DNA of 7,605 nucleotides. It comes from an uncultured Actinomycetes bacterium. Lineage in GTDB: Bacteria; Actinomycetota; Acidimicrobiia; Acidimicrobiales; Microtrichaceae. The first letter of the stretch is position 1, and every line of letters begins with the position of its first letter. The notes beneath the pieces are model-generated. The model saw only the letters and a list, made by a program, of their open reading frames with translations, ran no database searches and was not told the origin of the DNA. Where the stretch lies: NCBI GenBank assembly GCA_903930035.1, contig CAIYXG010000017.1, positions 1 to 7,605 of the forward strand, written 5' to 3'. The position numbers were made by a program, and so were the translations under genes. Of this stretch, positions 1 to 5,370 are shown in pieces.

Positions 1-12
1 GCGCATCCCGCC

Positions 13-18
13 ACGGTA
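13..18 (-). promoter_or_regulatory. Putative -10 element of a leaderless gene leaving the left edge
   Basis: On the minus strand the bases read TACCGT, then six bases, then ATG CGC at positions 6 to 1. This is the same hexamer, at nearly the same distance from a start codon, as at nth and hisD. Only two codons of the supposed gene are in the window, so its product cannot be judged. The TA at 17-18 is also the start of TACCGG on the plus strand (17-22), which could serve the oxidoreductase gene starting at 38. The promoter reading is inference from motif recurrence. Confidence 0.35.
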
Positions 19-37
19 CCGGTGGAAGACTGCCCCC

Positions 38-991
38 ATGATCTTCGGATGTTTCGTTCCTCAGGGTTGGAAGCTCGAGCTCGCCTCGGTCCCCGACCCC
101 CGTGACCAGTGGGCCCTCACGGTCGAGACCGCCCGTCTCGCCGAGGAGCTCGGCTTCGACTCGGTGTGGGTCTACGACCACTTCCACAACGTGCCGGCCC
201 CGTCGCACGAGACGGTGTTCGAGTGCTGGTCGACCATGGCGGCGCTGGCCCAGGCCACGTCCACGGTCCGGCTCGGCCAGATGGTCAGCTGCGCCGGGTA
301 CCGGAACCCGGCGTATGTCGCCAAGGTCACGTCGACCATCGACGTGATCTCGGGCGGCCGCCTCGACTGGGGCATCGGCGCCGGCTGGTACGACACCGAG
401 TACCGGGCGTACGGCTTCGACTACCCGTCGAACGCCGACCGGATCCGCATGCTGCGGGAGACCGTCGAGATCGTGAAGCTCATGTGGTCCGAGCCCGACG
501 CCACCTACGAGGGCCGGCACTTCTCGGTGCAGGGCGCCCAGTGCGACCCCAAGCCGCTGCAGCAGCCGAACCCGCCGGTGTGGATCGGCGGCGGCGGGGA
601 GCAGCTGACCCTGCGGGTGGTGGCCCGGCACGCGGACTGCTCCAACTGGGGCGGCAAGCCGCACGAGTGGGCCCACAAGAACGAGGTGCTCAAGCAGCAC
701 TGCAAGGACGTCGGCCGCGACGCCGACGAGATCGTCCGCACCTGGAGCCCCGAGGTGTTCATCCGGGAGACCGAGGCCGAGATCCTCGAGGCCGGCTCGC
801 AGAGCCTCTGGGGCGAGCCGTTCGAGTCGTGGCGGGAGGGCAACCTGGTCGGCACGCCCGAGCAGGTGTGCGAGCGGCTGGCGACCTACCAGGCCCTGGG
901 GCTCGGCGGGGTGGTCCCGTGGTGCTCGGACTACCCGTCCCACGAGACGCTGCGGCTCCTCGGCGAGCAGGTGCTCCCGGAGTTCCGCTAG
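38..991 (+). CDS. LLM-class F420-dependent oxidoreductase
   Basis: A 317-residue protein of the bacterial luciferase-like monooxygenase (LLM) superfamily, of the subgroup that in actinomycetes normally uses the deazaflavin F420. It is expected to be a soluble cytoplasmic TIM-barrel enzyme. Visible family features are the N-terminal ARLAEELGFDSVWVYDH segment (about 32-48), a TSTVRLGQMV strand (about 74-83), the ISGGRLDWGIGAGWYDTEYRAYGF block (about 104-127), the PKPLQQPNPPVWIGGGGE loop (171-188) that usually contacts the cofactor phosphate, and GTPEQVCERL (272-281) near the C-terminus. Length is normal for the family. The ATG has a weak GGTGGAAG purine stretch at 21-28 as possible ribosome binding site. 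The substrate cannot be told from sequence; these enzymes reduce or oxidise very varied compounds. It stands alone, converging on the MaoC gene with a 22-bp gap. The family call is firm; cofactor choice (F420 rather than FMN) is inference. Confidence 0.92.
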   Translation: MIFGCFVPQGWKLELASVPDPRDQWALTVETARLAEELGFDSVWVYDHFHNVPAPSHETVFECWSTMAALAQATSTVRLGQMVSCAGYRNPAYVAKVTSTIDVISGGRLDWGIGAGWYDTEYRAYGFDYPSNADRIRMLRETVEIVKLMWSEPDATYEGRHFSVQGAQCDPKPLQQPNPPVWIGGGGEQLTLRVVARHADCSNWGGKPHEWAHKNEVLKQHCKDVGRDADEIVRTWSPEVFIRETEAEILEAGSQSLWGEPFESWREGNLVGTPEQVCERLATYQALGLGGVVPWCSDYPSHETLRLLGEQVLPEFR

Positions 992-1013
992 CCGTTGCGG
1001 CGCCGGACGCGGC

Positions 1014-1472
1014 TCACTCGTAGTAGCGGAAGATGATCTCGGCGACGCACGACGGCTTCTCGGAGCCCTCGCACTCGAAGGTGAAGGTCATGTACACCTG
1101 CGCGCCGTTGCCGGGCAGGTCGTCGACCTTGGTGAGCTCGGCCCCCAGCCGCAGGTTGGCGCCCACCGGGACCGGCGAGACGAACCGCACCTTGTCGAGG
1201 CCGTAGTTCACACCCATGCGCACGCCGGTGACCGTGGCGATGGTGGGCATGAGGGCCGGGCCCAGCGACAGGGTCAGGTAGCCGTGGGCGATGGTGCCGC
1301 CGAACGGACCGTCCTTGGCGCGCTCGGGGTCGATGTGGATCCACTGGTGGTCACCGGTCGCGTCCGCGAACGTGTTCACGCGCTCCTGGGTGATCTCCAT
1401 CCACTCGGAGTAGCCGAGGTGGGTACCGACAAGTTCCTTGAGTCCGGCGATGCCGTTCACTTCGATGGCCAT
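1014..1472 (-). CDS. MaoC-family (R)-specific enoyl-CoA hydratase, Rv0130/HtdZ-like
   Basis: A 152-residue single hot-dog-fold dehydratase. These enzymes hydrate trans-2-enoyl-CoA to (R)-3-hydroxyacyl-CoA, or the reverse, in fatty acid breakdown or synthesis, and work as cytoplasmic dimers. The sequence carries the hydratase signature FADATGDHQWIHIDPERA (35-52) with the catalytic Asp41 and His46 at the usual five-residue spacing, followed by GPFGGTIAHGYLTLSL (55-70). The block VNYGLDKVRFVSPVPVG (88-104) and the end CVAEIIFRYYE strongly resemble my memory of M. tuberculosis Rv0130 (HtdZ). Length agrees with that protein. The gene is 42 bp downstream of the membrane protein gene on the same strand and probably co-transcribed with it; the gap holds no TA-containing -10 hexamer. 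No good Shine-Dalgarno lies at normal distance: an AGGAG sits about 25 nt upstream of the ATG. Physiological substrate length is unknown. Confidence 0.93.
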   Translation of the reverse strand: MAIEVNGIAGLKELVGTHLGYSEWMEITQERVNTFADATGDHQWIHIDPERAKDGPFGGTIAHGYLTLSLGPALMPTIATVTGVRMGVNYGLDKVRFVSPVPVGANLRLGAELTKVDDLPGNGAQVYMTFTFECEGSEKPSCVAEIIFRYYE

Positions 1473-1514
1473 GGCGCGATCATGGCCCCGGTGGAGGCTC
1501 CTGGAAAAGTCCGG

Positions 1515-1907
1515 TCAGGTGAACCAGATCTTCTGGTGGTCCCTGGACTGCGGGTGGAGCAGCAGCGCGATGAGCGCGTACTCGAACAGCGCGTTGATGA
1601 CGTTGCCGCCCACCAGGACGTACATCAGGCCCCGGCCCGTGAGGAACATCGCCACGAGCCGCCCGAGGAGGGGCAGGAGCGACGCCAGCACCGCCACCTG
1701 GTAGCCCCGCTTCATCTCGTTGGCGATGCCCCAGCCGCCGTAGAGGTTGGCGGCCAGCGTCAGGCCGATGATGAGCGTGACGAGCGCGCCGTTTCGGCCG
1801 ACCGCCAGGATGCCGATCGCCGCCCAGAAGGCGTTGAAGTAGAGCAGGAACTGGGCGATCGACAGGGTCTGGGGCAGGCGGTTGTTGAACCAGCGGCGGG
1901 ACGACAT
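1515..1907 (-). CDS. Small four-helix integral membrane protein of unknown function
   Basis: A 130-residue hydrophobic protein that I do not recognise as a named family. Four likely transmembrane helices are visible at about 12-36, 41-63, 70-89 and 94-117, with a basic N-terminus (SSRRWFNNR) and a polar tail ending HPQSRDHQKIWFT. The positive N-terminal end suggests both termini face the cytoplasm. No catalytic or transport motif is evident. I chose the ATG at 1907 because hydrophobic, membrane-like sequence begins just after it; the open frame continues further upstream to 2285, but that part is a Pro/Arg/Ser-rich shadow of the nucleotidyltransferase gene. The start codon overlaps that gene's ATG by two bases. 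A CACACT hexamer seven bases upstream could be a weak -10 for leaderless transcription. The MaoC gene follows after 42 bp. Existence of the gene is well supported by composition; function is open. Confidence 0.82.
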   Translation of the reverse strand: MSSRRWFNNRLPQTLSIAQFLLYFNAFWAAIGILAVGRNGALVTLIIGLTLAANLYGGWGIANEMKRGYQVAVLASLLPLLGRLVAMFLTGRGLMYVLVGGNVINALFEYALIALLLHPQSRDHQKIWFT

Positions 1908-2724
1908 GGCTGACAGTGTGCCTGCCCCGCCACCTCCTGCCGTGTCACCCGGCCCGACGGTGCCGGCGCTGGTGCTCGCGGCGGGGGAGGGGCGGCGGCT
2001 CCGGCCGCTCACGCTCCTGCGCCCCAAGCCGCTCTGCCCGGTGGGTGGCCGCACGCTGCTCGACCGTGCGCTCGACGCCGTCGGCCCGGCGGCGGCGCGG
2101 GTGGCGGTCAACGTCCACCACGGCCGCGACCAGGTCGAGGCGCACCTGGCGGCCCGGGCGGCAGGCGGGGGCCGCGGTGTGTTCGTGTCGGTCGAGGAGC
2201 CCGAGGCGCTCGGCACCGCCGGCGCCGTCGCCCACCTGCGGGACTGGCTGGCGGGCGGACCGGTCCTCGTGGTCAACGGGGACACCGTCCACGACGCCGA
2301 CCTGGCGGCGTTCGTGGCGGGGTGGGACGGCGGTCGGGTCCGGCTCCTGACCCCGACGCCCGGTCCGTTCGGGCCGCGCAGCGGTGTGGTGGCCTCGCTC
2401 CTGCCGGCCGCCGTCGTGGCACGGCTCGCCCCCGAGCCGTCGGGCCTCTGGGAATGCGTGTGGCGCGACGCCGTGGCGGCGGGGCAGCTGGAGACCGTCC
2501 ACCACGACGGGCTGTTCGCCGACTGCGGGACCCCGGCCGACTACCTGGCCGCCAACCTGGCGGTGGCCGGTGCCGGCCGTCCCGACGGGTCGGTGGTGGG
2601 CGAGGGCGCACGGGTCGACGGCACCGTGGCGCGCTGCGTGGTCTGGCCGGGCTCGGTGGTGGCGGCGGGCGAGCACCTGGTGGACGCCGTCCGCGCCGGG
2701 CACCTCACCGTCCTGGTCCGGTAG
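1906..2724 (+). CDS. Sugar-phosphate nucleotidyltransferase (NTP_transferase family) with short C-terminal left-handed beta-helix tail
   Basis: A 272-residue cytoplasmic enzyme of the GT-A-like nucleotidyltransferase fold that joins a nucleoside triphosphate to a sugar-1-phosphate, releasing pyrophosphate. The signature nucleotide-binding loop LAAGEGRRLRPLT is at 24-36, PKPLCPV at 40-46 with the conserved lysine at 41, LGTAGAV at 102-108, the metal-binding NGDTVHD at 124-130, and FADCGTPADYLAAN at 205-218, where Asp206 is the probable second metal ligand. From about 228 on, GSVVGEGARVDGTVARCVVWPGS fits hexapeptide-repeat (LbH) rungs. The closest well-known relatives are mannose-1-phosphate guanylyltransferase-like and MurU-like proteins; the sugar and base cannot be assigned. 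Residues 1-18 are a proline-rich, probably disordered leader, so GTG codons at 1918, 1942 or 1960 are alternative starts. There is no clear Shine-Dalgarno before the ATG. The gene is head-to-head with the membrane protein gene and ends one base before the rlmN stop. Confidence 0.88.
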   Translation: MADSVPAPPPPAVSPGPTVPALVLAAGEGRRLRPLTLLRPKPLCPVGGRTLLDRALDAVGPAAARVAVNVHHGRDQVEAHLAARAAGGGRGVFVSVEEPEALGTAGAVAHLRDWLAGGPVLVVNGDTVHDADLAAFVAGWDGGRVRLLTPTPGPFGPRSGVVASLLPAAVVARLAPEPSGLWECVWRDAVAAGQLETVHHDGLFADCGTPADYLAANLAVAGAGRPDGSVVGEGARVDGTVARCVVWPGSVVAAGEHLVDAVRAGHLTVLVR

Positions 2725-3774
2725 TCAGCGGCGGCGGGGACGGTCGACGGGGGTGGCCTCGTGGCCGGCCCGGAGCTGCCCGCACGCCGCGTCGATGGTG
2801 GTTCCCCGGGTGTCGCGCACGGTCACGTTGACCCCGGCGTCGAGCAGCTGGTCGCGGAAGCGGCGCACCTCGGCGGCCGACGTGCCGCGCACCTCGTAGC
2901 CCGGCGTCGGGTTGAGGGGGATCAGATTCACGTGCGCCCGGACCCGCCGGGCCAGGACGGCCAGCCGGCGTGCGTCCTCGGGCCGGTCGTTGACCCCGGC
3001 GATGAGCGCCCACTCGAAGCTGACGCGGCGGTGGGTGGCCTCGACGTACTCCTCGCACGCCACCATCAGGTCCTCGAGCGGCCACCGCCGGTTGACCGGC
3101 ACCAGCTCGTCGCGCAGCTCGTCGTCGGCCGCGTGCAGCGACACGGCCAGGTTCACCGGCAGGTCGGCCCCGGCCAGCCTGCGGATGCCCGGGACCAGGC
3201 CGACCGTGGAGATGGTCAGGTGCCGCGCCCCGATGCCCAGGTCGTCGTGCAGCCGGGTGACCGCGCCCCAGGTGGCGTCGTAGTTGGCCATGGGCTCGCC
3301 CATGCCCATGAAGACCACGTTGCCCACCCGGCGGCCGTCGCGGTCGGACGCGGCGCGGCGACGGGCCACGACCACCTGCTCGACGATCTCGCCCACCGAC
3401 AGGTGCCGCTCGAACCCGGCCTGGCCGGTGGCGCAGAAGGAGCACGCCATGGCGCAGCCGGCCTGGGTGGACACGCACACCGTGGAGCGGTCCTTGTAGT
3501 GCATCAGCACCGTCTCGACCCGGGCGCCGTCGGCCAGCTCCCAGAGCCACTTCACGGTGGCGCCGTCGTCGGTGACGGACTCGGCCACGGGGTCCAGGGC
3601 GGAGGGGAGCGCGTCGGCCAGCCGCTCCCGCACGGCGGCGGGCACGTTGGTCAGGTCCGCCGGCTCGCGGCCCTGGGCCCAGAGGCCCTCCCAGACCTGG
3701 TCGACCCGGTAGCGCGGCTGGTCCGCCAGGAGCTCGGCGAGCCCGGCGCGGTCGACGTCGTAGCGGGTGGTCAT
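2725..3774 (-). CDS. rlmN: Dual-specificity 23S rRNA/tRNA adenine-C2 methyltransferase RlmN
   Basis: A 349-residue radical SAM enzyme that methylates C2 of A2503 in 23S rRNA and, in characterised homologues, A37 of some tRNAs. The radical SAM motif C107-AMA-C111-SF-C114 binds the 4Fe-4S cluster. The two cysteines of the ping-pong mechanism are both present: Cys100 in TVCVSTQ (equivalent to E. coli Cys118) and Cys331 in IDAACGQL (equivalent to Cys355). GMGEP (157-161) is the SAM-binding GGE-like motif, and LNPTPG (287-292) and RDTRGTTIDAACGQL are typical of RlmN. Length is close to the family norm. The ATG overlaps the mshD stop as ATGA, so translation is probably coupled, and no separate Shine-Dalgarno is visible. 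Downstream it abuts the convergent nucleotidyltransferase gene with no spacer and no hairpin. Cfr, a resistance paralogue, is unlikely given the RlmN-type C-terminus and housekeeping context. Confidence 0.97.
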   Translation of the reverse strand: MTTRYDVDRAGLAELLADQPRYRVDQVWEGLWAQGREPADLTNVPAAVRERLADALPSALDPVAESVTDDGATVKWLWELADGARVETVLMHYKDRSTVCVSTQAGCAMACSFCATGQAGFERHLSVGEIVEQVVVARRRAASDRDGRRVGNVVFMGMGEPMANYDATWGAVTRLHDDLGIGARHLTISTVGLVPGIRRLAGADLPVNLAVSLHAADDELRDELVPVNRRWPLEDLMVACEEYVEATHRRVSFEWALIAGVNDRPEDARRLAVLARRVRAHVNLIPLNPTPGYEVRGTSAAEVRRFRDQLLDAGVNVTVRDTRGTTIDAACGQLRAGHEATPVDRPRRR

Positions 3775-4472
3775 GGCGCCGCCCCCGGGAGCGAGTACGC
3801 CACGTCCTGGTGGTGGAGGCTGAACCCGAGCGACCGGTAGAGCCCGACCGCCCGCTCGTTGGTCGACTCCACGTAGAGCATCCCGACGGCGAGCGGTGCC
3901 CCGTCGACGGTCTGGCGGGAGAGGTGCTCGAGGCCGGTCACGACGAGCGCCCGGCCGAGGCCCCGGACCTGTACCTCGGGGTCGCGGGCGACCACGTAGA
4001 TCTCGCCCATGGCGGGCTCGTCGGTGGACGCCGGGTGGACCTTGGTCCAGCAGTAGCCGTCGATGCGGCCGCCGTCGTCGGTGTGGACCAGGAACCCCTC
4101 GGCCGAGAACCACGGGGCGGCCAGCCGCTCGGCCAGGCCCGCGGCGTCCAGGTCGCCCTGCTCCGGGTGCCACTCGAAGGCCCGGTGGTTCACGTCCAGG
4201 AACTCGTCGTCGTCCAGCCCGGGACGGAACGGCCGGCACGGCGCCGGGGCGCCCGCCGACGGGTCGAGGGGCAGTGTGCACCGCAGCTGGAGCACGTGCC
4301 GCACGGGCCCGTAGCCCAGCCCGCGCAGGCGGGGCTCGTCGTCGAGCGTGCCGGGGGAGACCCAGAGCAGCCCGTCGTCCCGCACGCGCGCCCGGCCCGC
4401 CAGGTCGGCGGGGAGGCCGGCCGGGAGCGGGGAAGTGCCCGGCGTGGGCGGGGTCGCGTCGGTCGGGGCCAC
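3771..4472 (-). CDS. mshD: Mycothiol synthase MshD, short form with a mostly missing first GNAT domain
   Basis: A 233-residue acetyltransferase. MshD transfers acetyl from acetyl-CoA to Cys-GlcN-Ins, the last step of mycothiol synthesis, in the cytoplasm. The C-terminal GNAT domain is intact: RPFRPGLDDDEFLDVNHRAF (80-99), HPEQGDLDAAGLAERL (102-117), PWF (120-122), CWTKVHP (141-147), GEIYVVARDPEVQ (156-168), the acetyl-CoA loop VRGLGRAL (169-176) and LYVESTNERAVGLYRSLGF (199-217). Glu157 and Tyr212 align with the residues I recall as catalytic in the M. tuberculosis enzyme. That enzyme has about 315 residues in two GNAT domains; here only the last strands of domain one remain (LLWVSPGTLDDEPRLRGLGYGPVRHVLQLRCTLPL, about 35-69). 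Extension upstream is excluded: an in-frame TAG lies five codons before the GTG. It shares a divergent promoter region with nth and overlaps rlmN by four bases. A related GNAT with another thiol substrate is the alternative. Confidence 0.85.
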   Translation of the reverse strand: MAPTDATPPTPGTSPLPAGLPADLAGRARVRDDGLLWVSPGTLDDEPRLRGLGYGPVRHVLQLRCTLPLDPSAGAPAPCRPFRPGLDDDEFLDVNHRAFEWHPEQGDLDAAGLAERLAAPWFSAEGFLVHTDDGGRIDGYCWTKVHPASTDEPAMGEIYVVARDPEVQVRGLGRALVVTGLEHLSRQTVDGAPLAVGMLYVESTNERAVGLYRSLGFSLHHQDVAYSLPGAAP

Positions 4473-4481
4473 AGCCGCCGA

Positions 4482-4487
4482 AGGCTA
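4482..4487 (-). promoter_or_regulatory. Putative -10 element for mshD-rlmN
   Basis: On the minus strand TAGCCT, which fits the actinobacterial -10 pattern TANNNT, is followed by nine bases and then the GTG of mshD. A transcript starting about seven bases after the hexamer would have a leader of about two bases, so nearly leaderless. Its TA (4486-4487) is the same base pair step as the TA of the nth element on the other strand. The TAG of the hexamer is also the in-frame stop that fixes the mshD N-terminus. No convincing -35 is visible. Motif seen; function inferred. Confidence 0.45.
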
Positions 4488-4491
4488 CCGT
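4486..4491 (+). promoter_or_regulatory. Putative -10 element for leaderless nth
   Basis: TACCGT followed by exactly seven bases and the ATG of nth at 4499 would place the transcription start on the first base of the start codon. No Shine-Dalgarno precedes this ATG (the seven bases are GCCCGTC), which agrees with leaderless translation, common in actinomycetes. The same hexamer and spacing occur at hisD. No clear -35 is seen at 17 bp. Confidence 0.55.
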
Positions 4492-4498
4492 GCCCGTC

Positions 4499-5167
4499 AT
4501 GGCAGCCACCGGCCCCGCACCTCGCCGGTCCCGGCCGCGCACGCCCAAGGGGCGGGCCAGGGTCGTGGCCGAACGGCTCGCGGACCTGTACCCCGGCGCC
4601 GAGTGCGAGCTGGTGCACGCCAACCCGTTCGAGCTGCTCACTGCCACGATCCTCTCGGCGCAGTGCACCGACGTGAAGGTCAACGAGGTGACGCCCGAGG
4701 TGTTCCGCCGCTGGCCGACCCCGGAGGACCTGATGGCGGCCGACCCCGAGGAGCTCGAGGAGGTGGTCCGGCCCACGGGCTTCTACCGGTCCAAGGCCAA
4801 GAACCTGCAGGGGATGGCGACGCGCCTGGTCGAGCAGCACGGCGGCGAGGTGCCCGGCGCCATGGAGGAACTCGTGGCACTGCCCGGGGTGGGCCGCAAG
4901 ACCGCGAACGTGGTGCGGAGCGTCGCCCTCGGCCTGCCCGGCCTGCCGGTGGACACGCACGTGCTCCGGCTGTCCCACCGGCTCGGGCTCACCACCGAGA
5001 CCGACCCCGTGAAGGTCGAGCTGGCGCTGAACCCGTTGGTCCCCGCCGACGAGCGGGGACGGTTCAGCCTGCGGCTGATCCTGCACGGCCGCCGGGTCTG
5101 CGGGGCGAAGAAGCCCCGGTGCGGCGCCTGCGCGCTGGCCGACGTCTGCCCGTCGTCGCAGGTCTGA
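4499..5167 (+). CDS. nth: Endonuclease III (DNA glycosylase/AP lyase)
   Basis: A 222-residue base-excision-repair enzyme that removes oxidised pyrimidines and nicks the abasic strand by beta-elimination. The helix-hairpin-helix LPGVGRKTANVV is at 128-139, with catalytic Lys134 (E. coli Lys120), and the catalytic Asp152 is in VDTHVLRLSHRLGL (151-164; E. coli Asp138). The C-terminal 4Fe-4S loop has the exact family spacing C201-X6-C208-X2-C211-X5-C217. SAQCTD (53-58) is the typical N-terminal motif. A basic, proline-rich N-terminal tail of about 20 residues precedes the fold, as in many actinobacterial homologues. The ATG at 4499 was chosen over the longer open frame because the upstream part runs antisense through mshD, while TACCGT lies seven bases before this ATG. 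It is divergent from mshD. The downstream gap carries a possible small RNA whose terminator hairpin could also end nth transcripts. Confidence 0.96.
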   Translation: MAATGPAPRRSRPRTPKGRARVVAERLADLYPGAECELVHANPFELLTATILSAQCTDVKVNEVTPEVFRRWPTPEDLMAADPEELEEVVRPTGFYRSKAKNLQGMATRLVEQHGGEVPGAMEELVALPGVGRKTANVVRSVALGLPGLPVDTHVLRLSHRLGLTTETDPVKVELALNPLVPADERGRFSLRLILHGRRVCGAKKPRCGACALADVCPSSQV

Positions 5168-5230
5168 GCGTCCGGGCGGCCCGCCGCCGGGCAGGTGCAG
5201 GGCACGGCCCCCGGGCGGCGATCGCTGAAT

Positions 5231-5240
5231 CTGTCGACAG
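5231..5240. repeat. 10-bp perfect palindrome CTGTCGACAG over the -35 of the small-RNA promoter
   Basis: CTGTCGACAG is its own reverse complement and contains the proposed -35 hexamer TCGACA (5234-5239). A dyad in this position could be a repressor or activator half-site. It does not resemble the LexA boxes I know. Short palindromes occur by chance, so confidence as an operator is low; the symmetry itself is certain. Confidence 0.3.
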
Positions 5241-5262
5241 CCATCTGGAGGTGGAATAGCGT
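5234..5262 (+). promoter_or_regulatory. Sigma70-like promoter TCGACA-N17-TAGCGT
   Basis: TCGACA (5234-5239) matches five of six bases of the TTGACA -35 consensus. After exactly 17 bp, TAGCGT (5257-5262) fits the actinobacterial -10 pattern TANNNT. The stretch 5221-5272 is visibly less GC-rich than its surroundings, as expected for a promoter. Transcription should start at A5269 or A5270. This is the only promoter in the window with both elements. It lies 66 bp after the nth stop and points into a hairpin-rich, non-coding stretch. Confidence 0.5.
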
Positions 5263-5268
5263 GCTCGC

Positions 5269-5367
5269 AACCAGGGTCCCGCCACCTGGTTGGCGGAACC
5301 CGGGCACCCGCCGCCCGGTCCGCCCGCCTGGCGTCCGCCCTTCGGGTCGGGCGCCAGCTGCGTTTTT
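5269..5367 (+). ncRNA. Candidate small RNA of about 100 nt between nth and the small coiled-coil gene
   Basis: The expected transcript from the promoter at 5234-5262 has three parts. First is a strong hairpin, left arm 5274-5284 (GGGTCCCGCCA), loop CCTGGT at 5285-5290, right arm 5291-5301 (TGGCGGAACCC), with ten of eleven pairs formed. Second is a C-rich linker, 5302-5327. Third is a 13-position hairpin 5328-5357 with a TTCG tetraloop, followed by TTTTT at 5363-5367. Nothing in it resembles tRNA, SRP RNA (no GGTCAGG/GGAAGCAGCC core), tmRNA or RNase P RNA. The 6C RNA family of actinobacteria also has two stems, but with runs of six C in the loops, which are not seen in these hairpin loops; a diverged relative cannot be excluded. 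It could also be a processed nth 3' UTR. Structure was folded by eye; transcription is inferred. Confidence 0.4.
5323..5367 (+). terminator. Rho-independent terminator with UUCG-capped stem
   Basis: CTGGCGTCCGCCC (5328-5340), loop TTCG (5341-5344) and GGTCGGGCGCCAG (5345-5357) pair at twelve of thirteen positions, counting one G-T wobble. The single failure is C5338 against T5347. The base can extend with gaps (G5326-T5359, C5325-G5360, C5323-G5362) up to the tract TTTTT at 5363-5367. The T tract is on the plus-strand side only, so it would stop transcripts from nth or the candidate small RNA before they reach the convergent gene at 5378. Confidence 0.6.
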
Positions 5368-5370
5368 GCG

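Noticed and set aside
992..1013. Possible terminator in the 22-bp gap between the oxidoreductase and MaoC genes
   Set aside because: Contains the palindrome CGGCGCCG but only about four outer pairs and no T tract; not distinguishable from ordinary GC-rich sequence.
1931..1938. Minus-strand AGGAGGTG as ribosome binding site for the membrane protein gene
   Set aside because: It lies 23 bases from the ATG with no usable start at normal distance, and it is simply the complement of proline codons in the nucleotidyltransferase leader.
2725..4776. 683-codon minus-strand open frame covering mshD and rlmN
   Set aside because: Only its last 349 residues are a protein (RlmN). The N-terminal half is an Arg/Pro-rich out-of-frame reading of mshD and the nth antisense strand, so it is not a fusion.
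5242..5258. Minus-strand TATTCC-N8-ATG (ATG at 5244) as another leaderless start
   Set aside because: The open frame is a shadow antisense to nth with no family features; the element is better read as the plus-strand TAGCGT.
5246..5263. Strong Shine-Dalgarno GGAGGTGG ten bases before GTG 5261, suggesting a small ORF
   Set aside because: The frame runs without stop through the antisense of the coiled-coil gene to 5665 with Pro/Arg-rich, non-coding-like composition, and the ribosome site lies upstream of the predicted transcript start. A short peptide on an nth read-through transcript remains a minor alternative.
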